This document shows positions 1 to 11,894 of a stretch of 64,000 nt of DNA, in pieces. The notes under the pieces were generated by a model. The model was not told where the DNA came from and ran no database searches. It was given only the letters and a program-made list of their open reading frames with translations. Numbering within the stretch: position 1 is the first letter of the stretch; each line of letters starts with the position of its first letter. The translations under genes were made by a program, and so were the position numbers. The stretch covers positions 682,001 to 746,000 of the forward strand of contig JANTQA010000063.1 of assembly GCA_027625915.1 (NCBI GenBank). Reading direction: 5' to 3'. The stretch comes from Anaeramoeba flamelloides (lineage: Eukaryota; Metamonada; Anaeramoebidae).

Positions 1-3000
1 TTTTAACACACACAGAATTACATATTATTGATTTATTTGTTTTAGTATTTTTTTTTTTTTTTTTTTTTCCCTTCTACAAAATATGAATTTTATTTTTGTT
101 TCTTGGTTAAAGAATATTAACATTTTACTTCAAATATTTGTAATTATAGATAAAAAGATTTTTAATTGGGATAAATAAATTCTTGATATTATGATTTTCT
201 ACAAAATATTTATTTTTTTTTCAATTTTAATTAAGATTTTAGATAAATTTATTGAAATACAAGTATTTATTCTTTATTCTTTGTTAACGACATTTTGAAT
301 TGGACTCAATGGAAATTTACTTATTGAGACATTTATACACGGATTAATGAGATTTTCACTTGAAGTTTTTTGGAGTACAAAAATAATATTTTTGCTTTAA
401 ATTTTGAAAAAAATGTAAAAAACTGTGACAAAATATTTTATTGAAAAAAATCTTTTAGATAAACTCTACTTCTTCAGTAGCTAGTTTTATTGTTTATATT
501 GTATCTGGGTTCGAAAATTGATAAATTTTTAAACAAAAACGAGAAAGATAAAACTTTGATACTCTACTAAAATTAAATGGATTTCAAAAAAATTTATTTT
601 TACAAATATCAATTATTTTTTATATAACACCCTTGAAGAATGAATTATTAATAAGTAGAATAATACATATTAGATGAAAAACGATATTAACAGTGTACAA
701 AACTAATCAGATACACTATTTTCATCTAAAATTGTAAAATTTAAAGTTTTTTGAACAAAAAAAAAAAAAAAAAAAAATTGTTTATTTTGATATATAAATA
801 TAAGATCCAAATAAAAATCCATTGAAATCAATACAAATGTCTTATAATTACTCTTCCACTTTAAATATTAGGAAAATATCATGTTTTTAATTAGTCAGTA
901 AAAATCTCATAATCAAAAATAATCTACAAATGAATTTTAGTGTCAAAAAAATTTTCTTTTTATAATAGTCAAACTAAAACGTTATGATATAGACAATTTA
1001 TCCAGTAAACATTAATTTAGGTGTAGATAATCATAATGTTTCTTCAAGTATCTTTAAATATTTTAATTAAATTAAGATAAAGAAAATATATTCTATTTTT
1101 GAAAGAGAATTTAAGTAAAAGGGCATTTGAAGTGTAATTTACTTTTCCTCATCAATACAAAACTATATTCAATTTTTTTTTTAAATTTCTTGAATAAAAA
1201 TAATATATTTAAAGGTTTTCACAAATCCAATAAATTAATTTAAATATAATCTTTCAATTATTTTTTTCTTTTACTATCTTTATCTTAAAATATAATTTAT
1301 TTTTTTATAATTTATTCTTTTTTAATTAAAGAGTAGAGAAGAAGGTAAATAATCAAAGGTTTTATCTAATTTGTTTTGATTATGTTTGGAAAAGATGAAT
1401 AGCTGTGAAATTTTTAGCTTCTTCTTATCAATAATTAGCCTGTACAGGAATTAACTCTTTATATCAAATAATAGTGTATATGTATTAACATCTTGTATGT
1501 ATTGTAATAATGTATTATATGAAGAAAAACTTTTTCTAGCAATGTAAAACCCAATTCAAATTTTTTAACTACCAGAATTCAATTTTTGTTTAAAAAAAAA
1601 TCTTATTTAATCAATTCTCGGAGAAATACCAAATTAAAACCATATACTAATTGAAATTTTAATAATTTTTTTATAAATTACAAAACAACAAAAAATAAAA
1701 AATAAATAATAATCAATACTAATAAATTAATGGTGTTAAAAATTTTGGAGAGAGCAAAACATAAAAATGAATTTTTAAAGATGTTAAAATTCCATAAGTA
1801 AATTTGATCGATCAAATTGTTAGATACTATCAACTAATTTTATTTGAGTTCTTCAATTTTGAACAACCCAAGTTCAGCCTAATACCAATATTTTTAAAAA
1901 TTTCTGATTTAAGGAAACAGGCAACGTAATTCAAAAAATGAAACGAAAACCCAATACTATAAAATGAAAAAATGATTTTCACATTTTACAATAATCAAAA
2001 TTATTTCGAATTTTAAGGAAATTGTATTATTGTGATCTTTTGAACCTTTTTAAGTATGTGTAAAAGTATGAATTTTAGTTTATTACATAAATAGGTACTA
2101 TTATAGTGGTAATCGAGTAAAATCCAACCAAATTAATTTAAGAGGTAACAAGGATTAAAAACATATTCGACACTACAGATAAAAAAACAAATCTTTTAAT
2201 TTTTATCTTCTATTGTTGTTATTTTTTTAATCTCTTTTATTTGTGATTTTTCTTTCACTTTTTATTTTTTCTGCTGAAAATTTATATTTAGATTTAATTT
2301 TTGAAAGTAAAATTATCTTTTTTAATTTAAAAACTTGATGATTTTATAACATGTATAACAAACTTTAAAAGAAATTTAATAATTCATTTAAACGTGTATT
2401 AATTTTTTTTTCAATTGGTCCATTCTCTCTTATAATTAACAAAAAAAATGTAAAAATGTGTCTCTATTATTTTAAATTTTGTGACAATTAACAACCTTAA
2501 AGTAATAATATTTAATAATTCTATTAAAAGCGAATGATTTTTATTCTAAAAACGATTAATTGAAAAAAGTAATATAAAAAGAAAATTCTTAAATTTTAGT
2601 ATAAAAATAAAAATTTTTATTAAATATTCAATAAAATTTTCTTATACTACATTTTCAAAATTTAAGAAAAATTCAGAAAAAATTTGAAAAAATCAATTGT
2701 GTATAAAAAAAATGAAATATTATTTTTTTTATCTGTAGTAAGAGATTTTAGGAAAATCAATAATTATTTTATGGATGGATAACCAATGTCATTTATTTAG
2801 AGATCAATGTTTTCAAAGAAAAGCCACATCAACATGAATATTTTTTGAAAAGACTAATTAATTTATGAATTGATTTTTACAAAATATCTCGTCTACCTTT
2901 ATAGGTTTAATTATTCTTTTAAAAAGAATTAAAATTTTATTTCTATACTCTCATTTTCACAAATAATTTGTGAACCTACTACATCGTTTCACAAAAAAAA

Positions 3001-4140
3001 AAAAAAATAAATAAAACAAAGGTTGAAAAGGTCAAAATTATAAGCTATCAATGGCTAAAACAATCAATGTTTATTGTTTTAGTTATTTTTTTGTGAGTTT
3101 TTAATAAAAAATACGTTTTTTTATCAAGAATAAAAGCGAAAGGGATGTATAATATAAAACTAAAATTTATATCTAGTGAAAAAATTGTTAGGTTTAGAAT
3201 AGATGTATTATAGTGAAAAAAATACACTACATGAAAAAAATCCCTAAAAAGATTTTTAATTGTGAATATAAGGAAAATTGTTGTGTAATTCCTAATATTT
3301 AAAATCAAATCCTTTTCTTAAGAATCAAAATTTTAAAATTATAACTCATTAATTTATTAAAATGATGACTAATTAAATTACACTTATTCTAAACACCATT
3401 CAATCAATCAAAAAACAAAGAACAAAAATTATCATTTTCCAAATCCTTTTGATCCTCGATAAAACTCGATTGTTTTTCAAAAAAAGGTAGATATACTAAT
3501 ACTATCAAACAATTATTCGAGTATTCTAGAGACACATTGCTTTAATGAACTTTAGGTAGGTTTATTACTAGGTTCATAAAAAAATTGGTTATTTAAAAAA
3601 AATATTCGGTTGAAAAAATTTGAAATAAGACAAGAATTTTCCTAATATTCACATTTTAAAATATTGCCTGGAGATTTTTTTCATTTTACGTATTTTTTTC
3701 ACCACTATACTTTTTTTATGGATGGCTATTGAATTTATCTATAATATTTTAAGAAAAAAAATAAATAAAAAATAAAAAACTGGAAAAAAATAATTGTTTT
3801 TTGGGATTTTTATTTCTGAAAAGTATCAATAAAGTAACGTTATTTGTTTTTTTTTTTTTTTTTTTTTTGAATAGAACAGAACAATGAAAAGAACCAATAA
3901 ATAGTTAGTACTGGAAAAGAAATCAATATTTTATAAAAATATCATTGTTGAAAAGTACCAATAAGAATAAATAAATAAGATTACCAAAAAGAATGAAGAA
4001 ATTTCAAATAATAGAAGAAAAATAAATAAAATATAACAAAATATTATTATCGGATAAATATATGTTATTGTTTATGAATTCAAACTGCCATATACTGAAA
4101 TGGGCAGTATATCGAAAATAAAAGTTGAAATATAACCAAA
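1..4140. other. AT-rich stretch without recognisable gene
   Basis: No reading frame here looks like protein. The longest open stretch (3048-3308, minus strand) is low-complexity Phe/Ile/Asn sequence with no motif. Homopolymer T/A tracts occur at about 50-69, 757-777, 2993-3007 and 3848-3868. A short inverted pair, ACTACAGATAAAAAAA near 2172 and TTTTTTTTATCTGTAGT near 2726, could mark the ends of a small element of about 570 bp. The segment 590-690 resembles 51370-51475. Confidence 0.6.
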
Positions 4141-4146
4141 TATAAT

Positions 4147-5766
4147 TTAATATTGCTTAATAAGAAGTGTTTGAATTGTTCGTTTAGTATCGCCTTTATA
4201 AATGATGAGCAATTTCAAATTAAGATCATGATTAACAAAACCAATATTTTCTAAAATTGTTAATTCTTCTTGATACATCATATTCTTGGGTACATTTTTT
4301 TCTCTGTTGTATTTATTTCTATAATATTTTGAATTATTTTTTTTTTTGTATTTTAAATTTGTTTTTTCTTTTTTGATATTTCTTTTTTGCTTTTTTAATT
4401 GTTTTTTAAAATTTATCTTTTCTTTTCTTAATTGCTTTTTAAAGGTCATTTTTTGTTTTCTTAATTGCTTTTTATGATGATTCCAGTATTTTTTTTCTAT
4501 TTTTTTTTGTTGTTTGATTTCTCGATTAATATTATTTTTCAATTTCAAATTTTGTTTTTTATAGAAGAATGTATTCTTATGATCTTTGTGAACTTTTTTC
4601 TTGTTGGAATATACAGATTTCATATTTGAAGTGAAATTAGTTGGATTTTTTCTTTCAAATTTTCTTCCTCTTCCTCGGTCTCTTCTTCTTGATCTATTAA
4701 ATATTTTTTTGGATTGTTGGATTTTCATTTTATTAAATTTATCGTTATTGGGATCATAATATTTTTTGATTTTATATGAACGATTATATTTTGAATGCTT
4801 GTTCGGCTTGTTTTCGCCTTTCTTGTTTTTATATTTGTAAAATTTTTTCTCTTTTTTAAAGTTCTGGTTTCTTTTATGATTTCTTTTAAATTTTTGATAT
4901 TTCTTCTTTCGTTTTTTGTGTTTATGCTTACATTTTCTTTTATGAAGTTTTCTTTGGAATTTGTTTTTGCTACTTTCTTGAATTGCTGTTAACAAATCTG
5001 GGAGTGGTGTTTCACTAATTGTTTTAAAGAACAGTTCAAATGGGAATTTTTGATCTTCTTGTTTGATTTTTATCAATTTCTGTGCAATTAAGATGAACAG
5101 GTTTTTGATTTTGTCTTTCATTTGTTGTTCAGTTTCGAAATTTTCTAAGAATTTTTTGAGAGAGTTGCTAAATAACTTGGTTTGTATTTCGCCATTTGTT
5201 ATGATTTGTTGGTATTCTTGAAGAATCTGCAAATAATGACATTTGAGCCATTCAATAAATAGCTCATTATTTAACAATTTGTCAAGATCATCTTGTATTT
5301 GCAAAAGAAAATTTTGTAATTCTTTATATAATTTGCGTGGTAAGTAAGGAATCATAAGTTTTTCTTCATCTGAAGAGGATACTGAATCGCTTGAGTCATC
5401 GTTCTCTTCTTTTTGTTCAAATCTTTTTTGTTTTTCGTTTTCTTTTTGTTCAAATCTTTTGAGTTTTTTGTTCTCGTCTATCGAGACAAATAATCTTAAA
5501 ATAGATCCATTAAAAGTTTGAGCAAATTTGATTGCTTCACGAAGCTCAAGATCAGTTGAAAAAATGATAAATTCATCTTCTTCGTCTTTATATAAAAGAA
5601 AGTGTTGATCTTTATTGAATACAATCAAGTGTGTTTCTTCAATCAATGTACACAATTCATTGTAAGTGATGTTTTCACTCACAGAAAAGCGTCTACATTC
5701 TTCTTGACAAATAATTTTGATTGAAATTTGGTTCTTCAAGTTAAGCTTGTTCATTTCTTCAGTCAT
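4147..5766 (-). CDS. PB1 and UBA domain protein with Lys-rich centre
   Basis: Single-exon 539-residue frame starting at ATG 5766. The N-terminus (about residues 13-96) is a PB1 domain: an initial beta strand SIKIICQEECRRF, then an acidic OPCA-type loop YKDEEDEFIIFSTDLELREA, which is the electrostatic surface PB1 domains use to pair. An acidic Ser patch (DDSSDSVSSSDEE, about residue 120) follows, then a helical segment (about 145-265) and an extremely basic Lys/Asn/Arg-rich region (about 265-480). The last 45 residues read as a UBA domain: a LENIGF core in place of MGF, a GDTKRTIQTLL third helix, and the stop soon after. PB1 plus C-terminal UBA is the layout of autophagy receptors p62 and NBR1, but I see no ZZ zinc finger or FW domain. 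A role as a ubiquitin-binding scaffold is inferred. The basic middle could instead bind nucleic acid or be disordered. Confidence 0.75.
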   Translation of the reverse strand: MTEEMNKLNLKNQISIKIICQEECRRFSVSENITYNELCTLIEETHLIVFNKDQHFLLYKDEEDEFIIFSTDLELREAIKFAQTFNGSILRLFVSIDENKKLKRFEQKENEKQKRFEQKEENDDSSDSVSSSDEEKLMIPYLPRKLYKELQNFLLQIQDDLDKLLNNELFIEWLKCHYLQILQEYQQIITNGEIQTKLFSNSLKKFLENFETEQQMKDKIKNLFILIAQKLIKIKQEDQKFPFELFFKTISETPLPDLLTAIQESSKNKFQRKLHKRKCKHKHKKRKKKYQKFKRNHKRNQNFKKEKKFYKYKNKKGENKPNKHSKYNRSYKIKKYYDPNNDKFNKMKIQQSKKIFNRSRRRDRGRGRKFERKNPTNFTSNMKSVYSNKKKVHKDHKNTFFYKKQNLKLKNNINREIKQQKKIEKKYWNHHKKQLRKQKMTFKKQLRKEKINFKKQLKKQKRNIKKEKTNLKYKKKNNSKYYRNKYNREKNVPKNMMYQEELTILENIGFVNHDLNLKLLIIYKGDTKRTIQTLLIKQY

Positions 5767-7806
5767 AATGTGTATAAGTATTTTATTAATTTTTGGATAG
5801 TTCCAATTTGAATTATAAATAATAAGTTTGTTGTTTTTTAAAAAACTTTGTATGTTTAGAAACAGTTTAAAGTTAAAAAATGAAAATTTTAATCACAAAA
5901 TTTGTTTTTCAAGGATTTGAAATTTTTTATTAATCTTTCATTGGTCTACAAACAAATTTTCAAATACAAGTTTGATCGTTTAGAAATCGTGGACTTTTTG
6001 AGCTTTTTTTATTTTTTTTCCAAAAACGAATAATTTTTTCTTAATTATTCTACGAACAACAAATAATTTGACAATTGTAAAGGAAATAATAAGTTAGTTT
6101 ATTGTTTTTTAAACAGATTTGTGATATAATTTCTCATCAAAAACTGTTAATAATAAAAAAATTGAATAAAAAGAAACAAGAAAAAAGTATATCTTTTTAT
6201 TTTTCTGTTGTTATATGTTAATTGGGTAAACATTTTCAATCAATAGGTTTTTTTGGAGGCATTATTTTTAGAATGTATTCTGTTTCTCGATAAAATAGTC
6301 CTATTAATATACTCAATAATTTTTAAAAATCATCTTTTGAAAAAAAGTCACCACAAATAATTAAAAAAATAAAATTTTCATAACAAAACTTTCACGCTAA
6401 ATATCTAAAAAAAGAATTAAAATTTCCTTTTGGCTTTCTAAAAAATCAATTCACAATCATTAAAATAAATTATTAAATTCCAGAATCCAATAAGGGAAAT
6501 TCTAACACTATAACTACTTAAGGGTATTTGAGAAGTTATCATTTTCTTCGTGGCTAGGCTAAAAAAATGATAAAAAATAACATACCTACAAAGATGATTT
6601 AATTACCTTCTATGTGAGATCAAATTTTTGACTCTTGACTACTTATTGTTTCAATTGTAGATATTTTCAATTTTGAATTGTTATTTTTAGTTATTCAAAA
6701 TAACTTTTTAGGATGATGAAAGAGTTTCTCATAATTAAAACGAGAAGAGTTATGGGATAAGTCAAATTAGTAAATTTTATGAAGATCAAGAATAGCGGCT
6801 TATACTAATTTCGAAAAAAAAAGGTTGAAAATTAAAAAAGTCTTTTACTCATCTGACTCATCCAATTTGAATGTTTTTAATAAATAATAATAATAATAAA
6901 TATGAGTTTAAAATTTCTAGATCAAATTGATCAATTTGTTTGAGTTTGGTAATTAAAAGATGATTTAGGGAAATTCTATATTAGTGAAAATTTTTTCAAA
7001 ATTATTAAAAAAAATTGTTCGAATTTTTAATATATTTTTTTGTATATTTTCCAGAATAAAATTGGAATTATATTTGTTGTTTTCTCTGTTTGTTTTTTAA
7101 TTTTATTTTGATTATTGGTATTAACTAGCCAGCTTCAAATAATAACTATTGCAATTTTGTTCATTTCTCGAAAATATGCTAATTATAATTCTCTCTAGAG
7201 GTGATTGAAAGTATCGCCTATTGGGAATTATAATCATCATATTTTATCGAATTAACAAAAATAACTCCAGTTATTAGCTCTCTTCAAAGTTAAAGATAGT
7301 ATTAAGTTGCTATGGAAATATTTTGAGAATTCTTTGTATTATTGGGCAAAGTTTGAAATTTTTCTGATCTTCGAATTTCTAATTCGAACAAAGTAAAATT
7401 GAGAAGTTTTTTACTAATAAAAATTGTTTTTAGATAAGATACTTTCAAAGAGTTTAACCTAAATTTTAACAAAGTTGTTAAAGTGATAACAGTGAGATTT
7501 GTGAGTGTCTCAATTTCAAACCAATTTTAACATATTTTCATCCAAGTAAACAAAACATTTATTCAAGAACAACTAAAAAAAAAGTACTTCGTCATTTGAC
7601 CGGGAATGTTTGGAAAAAGAATAAATACAATTTCTTTATTGAGAACGATGTCTAAATACAAACCATGTTTTTACTCATTTTGAAAAAAAAAATAATATCA
7701 TTTTTTATAAAACAAAAAATTAATTTTTTCTCTTTTTTCTTCAAAAAAAGAGAAAAGGGTACACTAATAAAAGATTTTGGAAGGAGAAAAAATAATAAAT
7801 TATCAT
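5767..7806. other. Intergenic, no gene seen
   Basis: AT-rich sequence between the start of the PB1/UBA gene and the TIR element at 7.8 kb. The first few hundred bases are the likely promoter and 5' UTR of the minus-strand gene. I recognise no core promoter motif, and no open frame has protein-like composition. Confidence 0.5.
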
Positions 7807-8639
7807 TTAAGGGGGTAGCTACACCATAATAAATGGTAAAAATTTGATTAAAATGAGAAAAGAGTATTTTATTTTAGTGGAGTGTGATTGTAGTTTCTCA
7901 AAAACAATTTTTTTAAAAATTATTTAATATTTTTTTTTTTAATATTGCTAAACAATAAAAAAAAAAGATTAAAGAATTAATAAAATTGATTGGATTTTTT
8001 TTTTTTTTTTATTTAAATAATTTTTTTTTGAGGAGAAAATAATTTTGTATTTTTAGAATAAAACTTATATCTATTTTTTGGTTTAAATTTTGATAGTATT
8101 TAATAATATTCACTTCCCCAATTCCACCAAATTCAAATCTTTAAAACACTAACTAGATATCTTAGGGGATAAATATAATTTATTTGAATCCTTTTAGCTA
8201 TTAAAGTCCAATTCTTATTTCCTTTTGTGATTCTCCCAATTTTCATGCTGTGGTTATTTTTAAACAAAACACATTTATATAAAATGTAACTAATAATAAA
8301 ACTGTCTTATTGCTTTTTATTGTCAGGATTAAAAAAATTCAAAAATGATGAAAAAATTAACAATGATAAAATTAAATGTCACAATATGGTGTTGGAATAA
8401 GGATAAAAGATAAGTCATTCAACATTGGAAACACACTTTTAAACAATTCAAATCAACATTCTATTGTGGCAATTTCTTTGAAACTTTGATAAAAAAACAA
8501 TTTAAAAAATCTAATGAATGAAGTACTTTAAATAATAAAAATCAATGAGTTACGAACAGAGTAAAAAATGTTATTTTCTGATCATCTTCAAAATTGTAAA
8601 AAATTGAAAAATTTTCCATTACTGTGGCTACTCCCTTAA
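7807..8639. mobile_element. Non-autonomous DNA element with TTAAGGG termini
   Basis: The left end TTAAGGGGGTAGCTACACC (7807) matches the reverse complement of the right end, which reads TTAAGGGAGTAGCCACAG. Similarity continues inward through an A-rich AATGG..AAATTTT segment for about 40 bp. The element is about 830 bp and contains no coding frame. TTAA at both tips suggests a TTAA target site, as used by piggyBac-type elements, but the class is not proven. The 1.2 kb element at 38.6 kb shares the termini. Confidence 0.65.
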
Positions 8640-8779
8640 GAAAAAAAAAAAATAAAAACATTTCTTTTTACTTTATGTCAAGTCAATCTAGTTTAGAGTA
8701 ATTTTCAAAACCATTCATTGTTAAGAACTACAGGTGCAAGTAGATTTTTAAGTTTCACCGTTTTTGAGAATTGGCTGAC

Positions 8780-9345
8780 AAACTGAAAAAAAAAAAAAAA
8801 TAGATCTCATTGAAATGATGGACGATCTAGTTTGTCTCTGTAAAATTTAAAACCAAGTTTTGTCTCCAATGATGACACTTTAAAATTTGACTTCAATGTT
8901 TTCCTTATCTACATTAGGAAGAATGAGGTCAATTGAAGAATAAATTCTTCAATTACCATTTAAAAATAAAAAATTGGTTTTTTGTTTAGTTTATTTATTT
9001 GTTTTTTTTTTTTGTTTCAAAGAGCCAGATCCCGAGTTGAAAAAATAAATAACAACTCATATTGTTTCATTTGTTCAACAATCACCTTTTATAATTACTA
9101 GTTTTGGTTCTCCTTCCAGACTTAAAATAATGAGATTATTCTGGTGCTAAGATCATATCCATTGTCTTTTTCGAACTCCTCAATATCATCTTATATCACT
9201 TCTAATAATCTCACCTTTCTCGTTTTTCAAGGCCAAAGTCAGATTATAACAAAGTGATTGTTTCCAAATCATAACAATAAGCGCAGATTTCAATTGTCTT
9301 TACTTCTTGCTGAATTTTCTCGCCATTTAATTATTATGAAGTCTA
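8780..9345 (-). pseudogene. Decayed coding sequence, possibly mariner-like transposase
   Basis: On the minus strand several short in-frame pieces look like former protein but are broken by stops and frame changes. They include IQQEVKTIEICAYCYDLETI (about 9325-9255), DDIEEFEKDNGYDLSTRIIS (about 9200-9130) and NVDKENIEVKF..SVIIGDKTWF (about 8920-8845). The last resembles the IxGDExW core around the second catalytic Asp of mariner-type DDE/D transposases. Base composition here is less AT-rich than the surroundings. The order of the pieces fits one decayed gene on the minus strand. An ordinary decayed host gene remains possible. Confidence 0.3.
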
Positions 9346-9756
9346 TATATACTCTTGCCTTTAACCAGGTAATATTTGGATATAAAAATAGATAGTCCAA
9401 GTTCAGTAAGAACTTTGGGAATTTTAAACCCTTTTAAAATAAAATTCGAACTTTGTAGAATAAAAACATATGTTTATTCAGAACAACAATTCTCAAAAAG
9501 AAGCCTAAATTGTAAATTTTCAAACGAGTCATTTAAGTGTCATGCACTAAAGTCAATAATTTTTGTTAGAGATATAAAAGCAATCTCTCCAAAGTATAAA
9601 ATATGGAAAAGCCTGAGAATTTTTTTTTTTATAAAGGTGATTTTTATGGATGATATTTGAATTTTTAATAGGAGAAAAAAATTTTCACTTCCTTTTCCAG
9701 ATTTTTCTTGAAGCAATAGAGTTTTTAACAGAACTAATTTGTAATTTATTTGGAAA

Positions 9757-11285
9757 ATGGAAATTGAAAACGAAGCAAAAATTTTTCCCATTTATAATTC
9801 AAATACCAGGTTTTTTGTAAAAGAGTGGGAAGAAGAAATAAAAGCAAAGAAACTCCCTAAATACCCTAAAAAAAACTCTCAAAATCCCTGGCAAATTGGA
9901 TATTTAATTCATAGAATTTCTCAAAAATCGCTTAACGATCAATCATTTTTTTTAAACTTTTTAAAACTTTTAACCGACTTACAGAAACAAATGAACATTA
10001 CAACCAAAAATGGTGTTCAAAGCCCGAGCCAAAAAAAGTCTTTAGTCTCTTTACAAAAACAGCACTTTGAAATTTCCGATTTAATCGAGCTCCAAAGAAA
10101 AAATTTCAATAAAAAAATTTATACCTTAGAAAGTAAAAAAATCTCCTTCCTTTTTTGAATCAGTTTTTATTTTTTTCTAGGTCTCGTTCTGAAACAACAA
10201 GAAAAAAAAAGAAAAGAACACAATTTTTTTCTTTTTGGAACAAAACCAAAAAAACAAAAGAAAAGACAAACCAATTCTTTTTCAACTTTTAAAAATTCAC
10301 ATTTTTTTCTTTATTTCCAAACATCAACAAAGATCTTTTAAACCAAAGGCTCTTACAACTTGAAGATTTCAATGAAGAAAGAGACAGAATAGCAATCGAA
10401 TCAAGGAAATTAAAAAAAAAACAATTTACACTGAAAGAGGAGCTGGAAAAATTAAAAAAAACGGTACTCTTGCTTGAGATCAAGAATTTGAAATTACAAA
10501 ATTTTCAGAAAAAAATCAAAAAATTGCAAGACAATACCAAAAAAGAAGAAATAAAAACTCACGGTTTAAAAAAAGTAAAATCTGAACACAATTTTAACCG
10601 GAATGATTTTTTCAAATCAAACGACAAAAAGAAACAAAAAAATTCAAAATCACAAATTGCCAACACCACAATTGGTGACAAAGTCACAGACAAAACAAGT
10701 CAGATCCAAATAAACAAGACTGATCTTGTCAAAAAAAAAAAAAAAAAGAAAAAAAAAAATAAAAACCCACAGGTGGAAAGAGTACAAGGGAAATATGGGA
10801 CAGTTTCAAAAAAGGGTAACACACAATTTTGGTTTGGCAAAAAAAAGGAAAACTTGACTGAGGTGACCAAGAAAACTAAAGAAAAAACGGTCAGAATTGG
10901 AGAAACAAAAAAGCGGTTGAGATCGAGATCAATTTCAATAAATCCAAATGCCCTTAATTACCAAAAGAATCAAGTTATTTTGAGTAGACTAAGATCAGGG
11001 TCTGTTTACCAAAAAAAAGAAATAAACAAAGAAAATGACGATTTTTCTCTCAAATCGAAAATTACAAGCAAAAAAGCCAAGAGTCAAAACGAAAAATCAA
11101 AAACGACAAACAAAAAAGCCAAGAATCAAAAGGAAAACAAAAATCATAATAAAAAGAAACAGAAACAGAAAAAGAAACAAAAAAAGAAAAAAAAAAAGAA
11201 AAAGAAAAATATTTCACTTTTTAAATCTCCCATATGGCCAAGAATGAAAAAAAGTAAAAGTTTTACAGGAAAACAATTAAAATAA
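9757..11285 (+). CDS. Lys-rich coiled-coil protein, two exons
   Basis: I do not recognise a family. Exon 1 runs from ATG 9757 to 10132 and starts MEIENEAKIFPIYNSN. A GT-AG intron at 10133-10332 restores phase into exon 2 (10333-11285, stop TAA), giving 442 residues. Immediately after the junction a heptad-like, Glu/Lys/Leu-rich helix (LLNQRLLQLEDFNEERD onward, about residues 127-195) predicts a coiled coil. The rest is Lys/Asn/Gln-rich with an RLRSRSISINP patch and a run of Lys near the C-terminus, suggesting a disordered nuclear or nucleolar tail. A shorter intron ending in the better pyrimidine tract at 10180 is possible, but it runs into stops after about 50 codons. A-runs of 15 or more make indel errors possible. 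The first 18 codons overlap a sequence that recurs at 18.2 kb and 55.8 kb. Confidence 0.5.
10133..10332 (+). other. Predicted intron of the coiled-coil gene
   Basis: Donor AAA|GTAAAAAAA and acceptor CAACAAAG|ATC. A 200-nt excision joins codon phase 1 to an open coiled-coil frame. An internal TTTTTTTCTAG at 10180 is a stronger-looking acceptor, but it leads to a frame that closes. Confidence 0.45.
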
Positions 11286-11856
11286 CAAATTATTTTTTCT
11301 TTTTCCACTCGTTTGAAAATTTTCATTGAATTGATTTTTTGCAAATATTATTACTGCTTGTTTTCCAATTAAGAAAGAAAATACCCCGTTGCAACAATTT
11401 GGTTGTTATAAGAAATTGCATAGCCAAACTTTACAGATATAAGCAAAACATACACTAACAAGAAAATTGACACCAATTAAAGGAATACCTCTTCTTCAGA
11501 TTCGAAACTTGAAATCAAAATGAAAATGTTTGAAATATATACAAGACCATTTGATTATAAATTCTCTTACAAGAATCTTATGACTCTCAATTTTTTTATA
11601 TTAGAAAAGGGAAACATAATACAAATATTTTAATTTAAAAAAAAAACAATATATTTTTCTTATTGTTTACATTTTGGAAAACTATTTAATTGTGATTATC
11701 CAAATAATGTAACCATTTTAAATTTTAAATGAATTTTAAAATCTAAAAAAGAAAAAAATAATCAAATTTAAATTCAAATAAAATAATAAATAATTTGATT
11801 ATATTTTCAAAAAACAAACAAAATGGGAATTTTTATATTTTTAGGGAAATACATAG

Positions 11857-11894
<38 letters not shown>

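Noticed and set aside
3048-3308. 86-codon minus-strand frame
   Set aside because: Low-complexity hydrophobic/Asn composition with no motif. Typical chance frame in AT-rich DNA.
9376-9660. 94-codon plus-strand frame upstream of the coiled-coil gene
   Set aside because: No ATG at its start, no recognised domain, and no clear splice link to the gene at 9757. Could be leftover coding sequence but is not supported.
10181-10332. Exon beginning at 10181 after the strong pyrimidine tract in the coiled-coil gene
   Set aside because: In phase with exon 1 it reaches a stop at about 10339 and does not connect to the coiled-coil frame. Kept only as an alternative.
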